DNA from: Opitutales bacterium
GTDB taxonomy: Bacteria; Verrucomicrobiota; Verrucomicrobiia; Opitutales; Seribacteraceae
Assembly (NCBI GenBank): GCA_028045305.1
Contig: JAOFTV010000006.1
Location: forward strand, 62,001-126,000
Direction: 5' to 3'
DNA: 64,000 nucleotides
The stretch's first letter is position 1. Each line of letters starts with the position of its first letter. Shown one piece after another: positions 16,746 to 25,565 of this stretch. Made by a program: the position numbers and the translations under genes. The notes below the pieces were generated by a model. The model was not told the origin of the DNA. It searched no databases and saw only the letters and a program-made list of their open reading frames with translations.

Positions 16746-18893
16746 ATGAATCTACTTAAATCACTTATTCTTTGCTTTTTACTTATCGGCTCCATCCATG
16801 CTCAGCGGACGGAGAAACCAAATGTTATCCTTTTTCTGGTTGATGACCTCGGATACACCGATCTTGGTTTTACGGGGAGTACCTTTTACGAAACACCTCA
16901 CCTCGATACCTTAGCCCGAAAAGGTGCTTTTTTTGAGAATGCTTATGCCGCCAACCCTGTCTGCTCTCCTACCCGAGCGAGTATCCTCACTGGGAAATAC
17001 CCTAGCAGGATCGGTTTGACCAACCACAGCGGAAGCGCTGGAGCCAGAGGTCCAAAATACCAGCTCGAGCCACCTACTGTTAAGGGAAACATGCCGATTA
17101 ATGACCTTACCCTTGGCGAAGCTTTTAAAAAACATGGTTACGCCACCGCCCATGTTGGCAAATGGCACCTGCAGGCACACCACCAAAAGGGAAACGAACA
17201 TTACCCGGAAAACCATGGCTTTGACCTCAATATTGCCGGGCACAAAATGGGCCAGCCTGGATCTTTCTTATTTCCCTACCAAAGCAATCAACACCCCAGC
17301 ACAAATGTTCCTGGGCTTGAAGATGGTAAACCAGGCGACTACCTAACTGATGTTTTAACCGACCACGCCATCGGCTTTATCAAGGATAAGCAGGACGAAC
17401 CCTTCTTTTTAAACTTCTGGTTTTACACCGTACACACACCACTGGGAGCCAAGTCAGAATTGCTCAAAAAGTATCAGAAAAAAGCGAAAAAGATGGGGTT
17501 AGACAAAAAGAAAGCCCCCGGAGTTGCTGTTCACGACAGTTTTGCAGACTCCCGCCAAGACAACCCCACTTATGCTGCCATGGTAGAAAGCCTAGATGAA
17601 AATGTGGGCAGAGTCATCGAGACCCTCGAAAAACTCAATCTCCGCGAAAATACCATTCTTCTTTTCTGTTCCGATAACGGAGGCTTATCCACTGGATCCA
17701 ACCCATCTTCCGTCACATCCATTCTACCAAATAAAGCAGGCAAGGCATGGGTCTACGAAGGAGGCATCCGTGTGCCCCTGATTATTGATGCCCCTATTCT
17801 CAAACAAAGAGGAACCATCCTTAACGAGCCAGTGGTAAGCACCGACTTTTACCCCACCCTTCTCGATCTTGCCGGCCTACCCATGGAACCCGCACAACAC
17901 CTTGATGGCGTTTCCCTCCAACCCCTGCTTGATGGCAAAAAGAAAAAGCTCGGTCGCGAAGCCCTCTATTTCCACTACCCTCACTACCACCATATTAACA
18001 GTATGGGCCCATCCGGAGCCCTACGCATGGGAGATCATAAATTAGTTATTCGCTATGAAGATTCTTCCACCGAATTGTACAACCTCGCCAAGGACCGGGG
18101 GGAAACGAACAACCTGGCCTCCCAAAATACGGGACTGGTCAACCGGATGAAAAAGATGTTCGACCAATGGATTGAGGAAACCGGCTCGCTCATGCCCTCG
18201 GCCAACCTCAAATATTCAGGTCCTAAAAAACAGCAAAATTTCTACACCCCAGCCCGCGATATGAAAGGTAAGAGTGCTCAAAGTAAGCCCAGCAAAAAAG
18301 ATCTGCCTAAAGCCTTTATCATCGGAGATTCTATCTCTATTGGATACACACCCGAGGTGGTCGCTTCCTTGCAGGATCAAGTATTCGTTAGTCGGGCAAA
18401 TGCCAACTGTGGAGATACCAGTCGCGGTCTTGTCGCACTAGATAACTGGCTCGGCAACACAAACTGGGATGTGATTCATTTCAACTGGGGGCTTCATGAT
18501 CTTTGCTACCGAAGCGACAAAAGTAAAATGGTTGGTAACCGTGATAAGATTAATGGTCAGCAATCTGTTCCTCTCACTCAGTACATCCAAAACCTTGAGA
18601 AATTAGTCGCTCGACTCAAAAAAAGCGGGGCTAAATTGATCTGGGCAACCACCACGAAGGTACCCAATGGCGAACCTGGGCGTTTTGCGGGTGATGAAAT
18701 TAAATACAATCAAGCTGCCAAGAAAATTATGATTAAACATGGCATAGTTATAAATGACTTGCACAAACTAAGCTCCTCCATTGATGCCTCTTTCTTTCGC
18801 AAGCCTGGAGATGTTCATTATACACCTCAGGGTTCTTGCCTTTTGGGAAAACAGGTGGCAGATCAAATTATCCGAGTTCTGGGCCAAAATTAA
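16746..18893 (+). CDS. Secreted sulfatase fused to an SGNH/GDSL esterase
   Basis: This 715-residue protein has a signal peptide (1-19), then a full sulfatase module (about 23-490): VDDLGYTDLG, C73-S-P-T-R77 followed by ASILTGKYPSR, GKWHL, SDNGG and GGIRVPLI. After a Lys/Ser-rich linker comes a complete SGNH hydrolase (about 520-715): GDS529ISIG, a middle Asn/Gly block (NANCGD), NWGLHD and the Asp-His pair DVHYTP. The sulfatase would remove sulfate esters; the SGNH module would remove acetyl or other acyl groups from the same glycan. Both active sites look intact. It heads the plus-strand part of the main locus, after a 199-base divergent promoter region. Confidence 0.9.
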   Translation: MNLLKSLILCFLLIGSIHAQRTEKPNVILFLVDDLGYTDLGFTGSTFYETPHLDTLARKGAFFENAYAANPVCSPTRASILTGKYPSRIGLTNHSGSAGARGPKYQLEPPTVKGNMPINDLTLGEAFKKHGYATAHVGKWHLQAHHQKGNEHYPENHGFDLNIAGHKMGQPGSFLFPYQSNQHPSTNVPGLEDGKPGDYLTDVLTDHAIGFIKDKQDEPFFLNFWFYTVHTPLGAKSELLKKYQKKAKKMGLDKKKAPGVAVHDSFADSRQDNPTYAAMVESLDENVGRVIETLEKLNLRENTILLFCSDNGGLSTGSNPSSVTSILPNKAGKAWVYEGGIRVPLIIDAPILKQRGTILNEPVVSTDFYPTLLDLAGLPMEPAQHLDGVSLQPLLDGKKKKLGREALYFHYPHYHHINSMGPSGALRMGDHKLVIRYEDSSTELYNLAKDRGETNNLASQNTGLVNRMKKMFDQWIEETGSLMPSANLKYSGPKKQQNFYTPARDMKGKSAQSKPSKKDLPKAFIIGDSISIGYTPEVVASLQDQVFVSRANANCGDTSRGLVALDNWLGNTNWDVIHFNWGLHDLCYRSDKSKMVGNRDKINGQQSVPLTQYIQNLEKLVARLKKSGAKLIWATTTKVPNGEPGRFAGDEIKYNQAAKKIMIKHGIVINDLHKLSSSIDASFFRKPGDVHYTPQGSCLLGKQVADQIIRVLGQN

Positions 18894-18948
18894 TTATTCG
18901 GAAAACTTGTGGGGTTGCTCCAAATAATCTTATACATAAACAGATATC

Positions 18949-21900
18949 ATGCTGAAAACATTTTTTTCATCTCTTTCTATATTTTCGTGCCTAAGTGGAG
19001 TTTTTCTATCCACCACCCTTTTTGCGGATCCCTACGCAAAGTCGGGCAATATTAAACCAAGTGTTGTTGAGCTAAGTGAAGAAGAGGAGGCCAAGATTCT
19101 TGCCAAAGTAAAAGTACCCGAAGGATTTGAACTCACCCTCTACGCCCCCTGGCAAACTGCTAACTACCCTGTCTATGTTGCCGCATCTCCAGCGGGCGAC
19201 CTCTATGTTTCAAGCGATGGTTGTGGCTCACTGGGCAAAGATAAAGACCGGGGGCGCGTCCTTCGCCTACGGGATAAAGACGGAGATGGCCGTGCAGATG
19301 AAGTTACCGAGTTCATTCCATCCCTTGATTCTCCACGCGGATTGATATGGGATCAAGACCGTCTCTATGTTTTACACCCTCCACACCTTTCGGTTTATTA
19401 CGATCGCGACGGCGATGGAGTGGCCGAGGAAAATAAGCGTTTGGTTGATAACATTGCTTTTGGATTTAAGGATCGGCCGGCCGACCACACTACCAACGGT
19501 CTTGACCTTGGTATTGATGGTTGGCTCTACGTTTCGACAGGAGACTTTGGATTTTTTGAGGCCACCGGAAGCGATGGACGTAAACTGCAGGTTCGTGGAG
19601 GCGGCGTGGTCCGCGTACGCACTGACGGCTCTGGTATTGAACTATTTTCCTACGGCACCCGCAACATTCTTGCCGTACCAACCAGCCCCCTACTCGACCT
19701 ATTCGGACGCGACAACACTAACGATGGAGGCGGGTGGAATGTACGATTTCACCACTTCAGCGGGCTGGACGATCATGGCTACCCCCGGCTTTATTTAAAC
19801 TTTCCCGATGAAATTATTGCTCCACTCGCCGATTACGGCGGTGGTTCCGGTTGCGGGGGCATGTACTTACACGAACCTGGTTTTCCTGAAAAATGGAATC
19901 ATGCCCCGCTTACCTGCGACTGGGGAACTTCCGGCTTATGGAAGCACACCGTGGAACGCCGGGGTGCCGGCTTTGTGGAAACTGCCAAGCCAGAACGCTT
20001 CATTGAAGTGCCCCGCCCCACCGATGCCGATGTCGACGGCATGAGCCGGGTTTATCAGGCCAGTTGGAAAGGGCCATCCAGCTTCAAATGGGCCGGTGCT
20101 GAGCATGGCTATGTGATTCAAACCCGTCCCAAAGACTTCAGCCCCGAAGAACTCCCTGAATTTCAAAAACTCACCGACCCTGAACTGGTGGAAATTTTTG
20201 AAGGCGAAAGCCAAGTGCGTGCCCTCGCCGCCCAGCGTGTGCTCCTGCGCCGCAAGCAAGCCGCCAGTACCACTGAATTGTTAAAAATACTTGCGGCCGA
20301 CTCATCCAAAACTGCTCGCACGCGTGCCCTCGCCCTGTTTACGCTTTCTCATCGGGGGATTCTGTCGAAAAATGCCCCCCAAGTGATCGAACACCTCCGT
20401 CCGCTCGCCTCCGACCCCACCCTTTCGGCCTTGGTCATGCGTGCCTTGGGAGACCTTGGGCTTGACCTCCGCACTTCTGGCAAACCCGGTTCTGCGCCCG
20501 TCGATTTATTGATTGCCGGTGCGGAAAGTGCCGATCCCCGCACCCGTCTGGAAGCCATTGTAGCGGCCACCCGGCAGGGATTAGTGGAAGTGGCACCGGC
20601 AATTTCCACCAGTCTCGGTCACCACGATGCCACCCTCGCTCATGTGGCTTACCGTGGGCTTGCCCAACTGGGAGCCCATGAGCCAACCCTTATGGTATTT
20701 ACACATAAAAGTTCAAGTGCCACACAAATTCGTGGAGCATCCCTTGCTCTTATGAGGATGCACAAAAAGGAAGTGGTCGATGCCATACTGCCTCTTATAT
20801 CCGACCGGGAAAACCCACTCTTTAAGCCCAGTTTCGAAATCCTTGCCCGGCTTTACCACCAAGAAAAAGCCTGGGACCGCAAACACTGGGGCGGTCGCCC
20901 CGATACCCGTGGCCCCTACTACGAAATGGTCACCTGGGAACAATCCGAACGCATCCTCACCGCTCTGCGTGAAGCCCTCTGGAAAATGCCCAAGGATGAA
21001 GTGGGCGAATATCTTTCTCTGCTTGGGAAAAACCGGATACAGGACAACGAGACGCTTAATTCGCTGATTGAATCCGCCAAGTACGACTCAAGTTTAATCC
21101 CCGTTTTATCCGCCCAACTCTCTGGCCTCAAAGACCCTCCGGTGAATGGGCTTGATGTTTTGGCCGCTGCTCACGCGAAGAATAAAATGAGAGGGTATGA
21201 TCTAAGCACCATCGTCAAATGTTTGCTCAATGGGAAAAGTTCTAAATATCTAGGTTCGATCATCGACAGTATTGTCGCAATCGAAGCACAAGGCAACTGG
21301 ACTGCCCTGCGCCCTGCCAAAGATTTATACCTTAAGAACAATGGTCGGATAGACGTCTATCAGGCAGAGCTTGCAGAGATTGCCAAAGGGGAGCCCAAAG
21401 ACAGGAAAACCTTTTGGGCATACGCTGGGTTAATGGAAATTACCGGCCGGTCCAATGCCAATGCCGAGGCCAAAGCGAGCTCCAGAGATTTAATCGAAAA
21501 AGATTGGGCGGATCCTGCCCGAAGGATCGTCCTCATCAATGCGGCGGTCGATCTAAAGAACCGAAATTACGACGAACAAATTATCCAAGCCACCGCAGAT
21601 CAAGACAAGGCTGTGCGAGCCGCTGCACAACGTGCTCTGAGGCATTTCAAAATCGACCCCAATGAAGTCGATGCCACTCCCAAAGTCTCCACTCTCTCCG
21701 TGGAAGATGCCCTTGCCCAGGTAAACCAGACCACAGGCGTGGCCGCCCATGGGGAAGCCATTTTCACCAAAGCTGCCTGCAACACCTGCCACACCGTAAG
21801 TGAGGATGAGCCCCAGAAGGGTCCCTATCTGGGCAACATTGCTGCAATCTATCCAAGAAATGAACTGGCAGAGGCCATCCTCAACCCCGGCAAATCCATT

Positions 21901-22155
21901 GCCCAAGGCTTTGCAACCAACTTGGTCACCTTAAAAGGTGGTAATGCGGTGATGGGTTTTATTACCTCCGAGACCACGGATCAATTAACCATGCGGGATA
22001 TGGCCAGCCAGGAGAACCACCTCGCCAAAGCGGATATTACCGAGCGCACCAAAATGCCCAACTCGATGATGCCCGCCGGACTGATGAACAATTTCTCCGT
22101 CAAAGAATTTGCCTCCCTGCTCGATTACATCGTCGGACTTTCTACGAAGAAATAG
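18949..22155 (+). CDS. Giant secreted propeller-HEAT-cytochrome c protein (PVC-type dehydrogenase)
   Basis: This 1068-residue protein has a signal peptide (1-26), an N-terminal sugar-dehydrogenase-like propeller (about 60-400; RDKDGDGRADE, DRDGDGVAEE calcium-like loops), HEAT-like helical repeats (about 420-900) and a C-terminal cytochrome c domain with C944-N-T-C947-H948. This is the PVC membrane-bound-dehydrogenase / heme-binding architecture. The likely role is periplasmic oxidation of a sugar or sugar alcohol with electron transfer to heme; direct proof for the family is scarce. It follows the sulfatase-SGNH gene by 55 bases and ends just before a hairpin and a sigma-factor gene. Confidence 0.85.
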   Translation: MLKTFFSSLSIFSCLSGVFLSTTLFADPYAKSGNIKPSVVELSEEEEAKILAKVKVPEGFELTLYAPWQTANYPVYVAASPAGDLYVSSDGCGSLGKDKDRGRVLRLRDKDGDGRADEVTEFIPSLDSPRGLIWDQDRLYVLHPPHLSVYYDRDGDGVAEENKRLVDNIAFGFKDRPADHTTNGLDLGIDGWLYVSTGDFGFFEATGSDGRKLQVRGGGVVRVRTDGSGIELFSYGTRNILAVPTSPLLDLFGRDNTNDGGGWNVRFHHFSGLDDHGYPRLYLNFPDEIIAPLADYGGGSGCGGMYLHEPGFPEKWNHAPLTCDWGTSGLWKHTVERRGAGFVETAKPERFIEVPRPTDADVDGMSRVYQASWKGPSSFKWAGAEHGYVIQTRPKDFSPEELPEFQKLTDPELVEIFEGESQVRALAAQRVLLRRKQAASTTELLKILAADSSKTARTRALALFTLSHRGILSKNAPQVIEHLRPLASDPTLSALVMRALGDLGLDLRTSGKPGSAPVDLLIAGAESADPRTRLEAIVAATRQGLVEVAPAISTSLGHHDATLAHVAYRGLAQLGAHEPTLMVFTHKSSSATQIRGASLALMRMHKKEVVDAILPLISDRENPLFKPSFEILARLYHQEKAWDRKHWGGRPDTRGPYYEMVTWEQSERILTALREALWKMPKDEVGEYLSLLGKNRIQDNETLNSLIESAKYDSSLIPVLSAQLSGLKDPPVNGLDVLAAAHAKNKMRGYDLSTIVKCLLNGKSSKYLGSIIDSIVAIEAQGNWTALRPAKDLYLKNNGRIDVYQAELAEIAKGEPKDRKTFWAYAGLMEITGRSNANAEAKASSRDLIEKDWADPARRIVLINAAVDLKNRNYDEQIIQATADQDKAVRAAAQRALRHFKIDPNEVDATPKVSTLSVEDALAQVNQTTGVAAHGEAIFTKAACNTCHTVSEDEPQKGPYLGNIAAIYPRNELAEAILNPGKSIAQGFATNLVTLKGGNAVMGFITSETTDQLTMRDMASQENHLAKADITERTKMPNSMMPAGLMNNFSVKEFASLLDYIVGLSTKK

Positions 22156-22175
22156 CTAAGGCTCTTCGATTAAAA

Positions 22176-22200
22176 ATTTATCGGCAAAGTGCCGATAAAT
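22176..22200. terminator. Perfect 11-bp inverted repeat between the dehydrogenase and sigma-factor genes
   Basis: ATTTATCGGCA (22176-22186), loop AAG, and TGCCGATAAAT (22190-22200) form a perfect 11-bp stem 20 bases after the dehydrogenase stop. It lacks a clear downstream T-run on the plus strand, so it could be an intrinsic terminator, an RNA-processing or attenuation hairpin, or a protein-binding palindrome. Its right arm covers the first bases of the alternative sigma-factor start at 22199. Confidence 0.55.
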
Positions 22201-22219
22201 GTGGAGTGTGTATGGTGAA

Positions 22220-22756
22220 ATGCCTAGCCCAAAGATCAACTCCCATGATTCTTTTCTTCACCTCTATGTAGAGTGCGAGGAATCCCTGCGTGGCTTTGTG
22301 CGTTCCCTCCTTCCCACCCTGGAGGATGCACGTGAGGTCATGCAGGAAACTGCTGCGGTGCTGTGGAAAAAGTATGATCAATTGGATGACCCCAAGAATT
22401 TCCGCAGGTGGGCCTTTGGGGTGGCTAGGTTCGAGGTTCTTGCCTACCGCAGAGACAAGGCACGGGACCGGCATATTTTTGACGAGGAATTGATTACCCA
22501 ACTTGCACTGGAGTCGGAAAAGATTGCTCTGGATAGTGATCGAGAGATTAAAGCACTCAAATCCTGTCTGGCAAAACTTCCCCCCAAGCACTCTGCCTTG
22601 GTGCGGGAGGCATACGATAAAGATTTAAAAATCAAACAAATTGCTGAGCGTGAAGGACGTACACCGATGTCCGTCTACAAAGTTTTACACCGTGCCCGGA
22701 TGGCTCTGGCTGATTGTGTAAAAGAAACATTGGAGGCGGAGGGAGCAAGGGCATGA
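22220..22756 (+). CDS. ECF-type RNA polymerase sigma factor
   Basis: This 178-residue protein has sigma region 2 (about 10-75; SFLHLYVECEESLRGFVRSLLP, DAREVMQETAAVLWKKYDQ, FRRWAFGVARFEVLAYRRD) and region 4 (about 110-165; KLPPKHSALVREAYDKDLKIKQIAEREGRTPMSVYKVLHRAR). The pattern is that of the PVC-specific ECF sigma factors. I choose the ATG at 22220 because the longer start at 22199 lies inside a perfect hairpin. The stop overlaps the ATG of the downstream FecR-like gene (ATGA), a classic sigma/anti-sigma arrangement. It may control the surrounding sulfatase genes. Confidence 0.9.
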   Translation: MPSPKINSHDSFLHLYVECEESLRGFVRSLLPTLEDAREVMQETAAVLWKKYDQLDDPKNFRRWAFGVARFEVLAYRRDKARDRHIFDEELITQLALESEKIALDSDREIKALKSCLAKLPPKHSALVREAYDKDLKIKQIAEREGRTPMSVYKVLHRARMALADCVKETLEAEGARA

Positions 22757-24108
22757 AGTCGGACCAGGAAAAAATGGATTTGGTCGGCCGCTACCTAGCA
22801 GGAGAGACAAGTGCGACAGAGACCTCAAGACTTGAACAACTGATACTCGCAGACGAACAACTGCGACAAGATTTTCTTGCCTATGCCCGGGTGGACGCCG
22901 CCCTGCCTGGGATGATCAATGGGACGGGGAGTCTTTTGGACTTTGCTGAGACACCCGAACAAACCGGTCGATCATGGAAAGGATGGATACCTGCAGCTGT
23001 TGCCGTTTGTGTGGTTGTTGCCTGGCTGGCATCCGCTTCCTTTCTTTCGAAGAAAGCTGCCGAAGTTGCCCATATCGCAGAACTGAAAAATTGCCGGTGG
23101 ATGCACCAGGGTGAAGAGGTTTCGGTCGAAGGAACCCCTCTGCGGGTGGGCCAGCGGATTGAACTTTCCGAAGGACAGGCGAAAGTCCTTTTTGATACGG
23201 GTGCCGAGCTCCAACTGGAGGGTCCGAGCATTCTCGAGGTAAAGGGTTCCAACGCCGCCTTCCTTACGCTGGGATCGGCGGAGGTACTGGCGGAGTCCAA
23301 GGAAAGCCAAGGATTTACTTTAGGTACACCGAGCTCCAAGTTCGTGGACTTGGGCACCGCATTCAGTGCCACGGTTGCTCCCGATGGTTTGAGCCGATTG
23401 GAAGTTTACCAGGGAAAGGTAAACCTGGTGGTAGAAGACGACCACGACATCCATCTTCTCCAAAAAGGAGAAGCCATCTTTGTGGAACCCGGTTCTCATA
23501 AGATCCTTACCCGGATTGAATCTGGAGACGGAACCGAGCAATTCCGGTTCCCCACTATTTCTCCGCCCAGCAAAGAAGACACCGCAGACCAGTCCAAAGG
23601 CGGAGCACGGATTACTGTACCTCAGGGAAAACTAAGAACGCCACGCTCTACCACTCCCAACCCAAGCGTATTGATTGATGGACGGGGGCAAACCAAGCAG
23701 GATTCGCCCCGTGAGTCTCTCTTCTTTGAGGACGGTCGCTATGGTTCTTTACTGATGGACCTGGGTCGAGCAATCTCCATCCGCAAGATCAATTCCTATT
23801 CCTGGCACCAGCACAACCGGATTGAAGATCACCGGGTGCGTGCACACCAGGGCTATGTACTCTACGGTTTTGCAGGGGAGAGCCCACCATCTGCGGAAGC
23901 AGTTGCAGACCGGGATTCTGGGTGGGTACGGATTGCCCGGGTGAATAGCGACCAGTTTTTTCAGGTTCATCAAAAACTGGACCGCCCCGCCCAGCAGGCC
24001 TGCTCCATATTTGCATCCAAAGGGGAGTTGGGTAAATTCCGCTATTTATTGTGGGATGTGAAAGCCCCCACCTTTTTTGGCGAAATTGATGTCTACGAGA
24101 CACCCTGA
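22753..24108 (+). CDS. FecR-like anti-sigma / sensor protein with C-terminal discoidin-like domain
   Basis: This 451-residue protein has a short cytoplasmic anti-sigma-like N-terminus (KMDLVGRYLAGETSATETSRLEQLI), one transmembrane helix (about 77-97), a periplasmic FecR domain (about 110-260; LDTGAELQLEGPS, FVDLGTAFSATV..DGLSRLEVYQGKV) and a C-terminal beta domain (about 310-451; YGSLLMDLGRAISIRKINSYSWH, FGEIDVYE). The last part resembles F5/8-type carbohydrate-binding sandwiches. I use the ATG at 22753, overlapping the sigma stop. Likely a membrane partner that holds the sigma factor until an outside signal, perhaps a glycan, is sensed. Ligand binding is inference. Confidence 0.82.
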   Translation: MKSDQEKMDLVGRYLAGETSATETSRLEQLILADEQLRQDFLAYARVDAALPGMINGTGSLLDFAETPEQTGRSWKGWIPAAVAVCVVVAWLASASFLSKKAAEVAHIAELKNCRWMHQGEEVSVEGTPLRVGQRIELSEGQAKVLFDTGAELQLEGPSILEVKGSNAAFLTLGSAEVLAESKESQGFTLGTPSSKFVDLGTAFSATVAPDGLSRLEVYQGKVNLVVEDDHDIHLLQKGEAIFVEPGSHKILTRIESGDGTEQFRFPTISPPSKEDTADQSKGGARITVPQGKLRTPRSTTPNPSVLIDGRGQTKQDSPRESLFFEDGRYGSLLMDLGRAISIRKINSYSWHQHNRIEDHRVRAHQGYVLYGFAGESPPSAEAVADRDSGWVRIARVNSDQFFQVHQKLDRPAQQACSIFASKGELGKFRYLLWDVKAPTFFGEIDVYETP

Positions 24109-24135
24109 GCATCTTTATTCCAAAAGGTAACCAAA

Positions 24136-25560
24136 ATGAAATCATATCCCCAATTTCTTGGCCTTTTTATTTTATTCAAATTCTCGATTCTTGCATGGGG
24201 AAAAGAACTGCCCAATGTAGTGATCATTCTCGCCGACGATCTGGGATATGGGGACTGCGAACCGTTTAACCCCGCCTCCAAAATCAGCACGCCCAACCTT
24301 AACCAGTTGGCCAACGAGGGGATCCGCTTTACCGATGCCCACGCTGCTAGCGGAACCTGCACCCCCTCCCGCTATGGCTTACTTACCGGAATCAACCCCG
24401 CCCGCACCGGTGTACTCAATACCCTGCTCGCCCGTGGAAAAGCAATCATTACCAAGGAAGAGAAAACACTTGGAGATTTATTTCGTTCCCAAGGTTATCA
24501 CACCCATATGGTCGGAAAATGGCACCTCGGTTTTAATTATCCAAATCAGAAGAAAAACAAGTGGACAGACCAACCGCTACCCGGTGGACCCGTTGACCGG
24601 GGCTTTGATACTTTTTTCGGCATACCTTCCTCCGCCGGATCCGATCCGATGTGCTGGATCGAAAACAATCGTTTCACCAAAGAGCCAACCGAGCCCTTTT
24701 CTTTTCCAAAATTCAATATCAAGGGCGAAAGTATAACTGTGAAAACCAAAACTGCCCCCGGTTTTTCGGTTGAGCAAGCCAGTCCCACGCTGGTCAAACG
24801 GGCAGTAAAAATCATGGAGGATCATGCCCAGGATAAATCGGATCGACCTTTCTTTTTGTACTACGCTTCTCCTATCCCACACCAACCTTGGGCACCTATG
24901 AAAAAGTTTGCAGGCAAGAGCGGGTTCGGCCCTTACGGTGATTTCTTGATGCAAATGGACTGGGTGGTAGGTGAGATTCACCAAACCCTCAAAAAAAACG
25001 GACTCGACCAAAACACCCTGCTCATTTTCACCAGCGATAACGGCGCTGGTCCGGTGGCTCACAAACGAATGAAAGCACAGGGGCATGCCTCCTCGGAAAA
25101 ATTTCGAGGCATGAAAGCGCATCGCTACGAGGGTGGACACCGGGTGCCCTTTATCGCGAAGTGGCCCGGCAAACTGGCCGCAGGAACCACCTCCGAATCC
25201 ACTATCAATTTCACCGATTTCTTCGCCACCTTTGCCGAGCTATTGGGTATCGATCCAGAAGAAAGATTTCCCTCTGTAGTGGACAGCCATAGTTTTTTAA
25301 CCACCCTGTATAAACCGGAAAAAAGATTTCCACACCCACCGATGGTGCACCGGTTAAATGCTTTGCGAGTGGATGACTGGAAGTGGATTCATCCCGACAG
25401 AAAAACTCCTTTTGAAAAAACAAAACCTGGAGAATATCGACTGTACGACCTGCGCAAGGACCCGGGCGAGCAAACCAATCTTGCTGCCGAAAACCAAAAA
25501 CTGGCGGATAAATTTTTTCAACTCTACCAAAAATTCGACCAAGAAATAAAACTGAAGTAA
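24136..25560 (+). CDS. Secreted arylsulfatase
   Basis: This 474-residue sulfatase has a signal peptide (1-22), metal motif ADDLGYGDC (D34-D35), PNLNQLANEGIRFTDAHA, canonical C75-T-P-S-R79 followed by YGLLTGINPAR, GKWHLG, a SDNGAGP motif near residue 300 and GGHRVPFI. The pattern is arylsulfatase A-like. C-terminal segments YDLRKDPGEQTNLA are typical of the family. It starts 27 bases after the FecR-like gene with an aaagg Shine-Dalgarno sequence, so it may be the first target gene of the sigma pair. It is followed after five bases by another sulfatase. Confidence 0.93.
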   Translation: MKSYPQFLGLFILFKFSILAWGKELPNVVIILADDLGYGDCEPFNPASKISTPNLNQLANEGIRFTDAHAASGTCTPSRYGLLTGINPARTGVLNTLLARGKAIITKEEKTLGDLFRSQGYHTHMVGKWHLGFNYPNQKKNKWTDQPLPGGPVDRGFDTFFGIPSSAGSDPMCWIENNRFTKEPTEPFSFPKFNIKGESITVKTKTAPGFSVEQASPTLVKRAVKIMEDHAQDKSDRPFFLYYASPIPHQPWAPMKKFAGKSGFGPYGDFLMQMDWVVGEIHQTLKKNGLDQNTLLIFTSDNGAGPVAHKRMKAQGHASSEKFRGMKAHRYEGGHRVPFIAKWPGKLAAGTTSESTINFTDFFATFAELLGIDPEERFPSVVDSHSFLTTLYKPEKRFPHPPMVHRLNALRVDDWKWIHPDRKTPFEKTKPGEYRLYDLRKDPGEQTNLAAENQKLADKFFQLYQKFDQEIKLK

Positions 25561-25565
25561 AGCCG

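Noticed and set aside
22714-22752. Longer start for the FecR-like protein
   Set aside because: It would add 13 residues inside the sigma gene; the ATG at 22753 forms the normal ATGA overlap.
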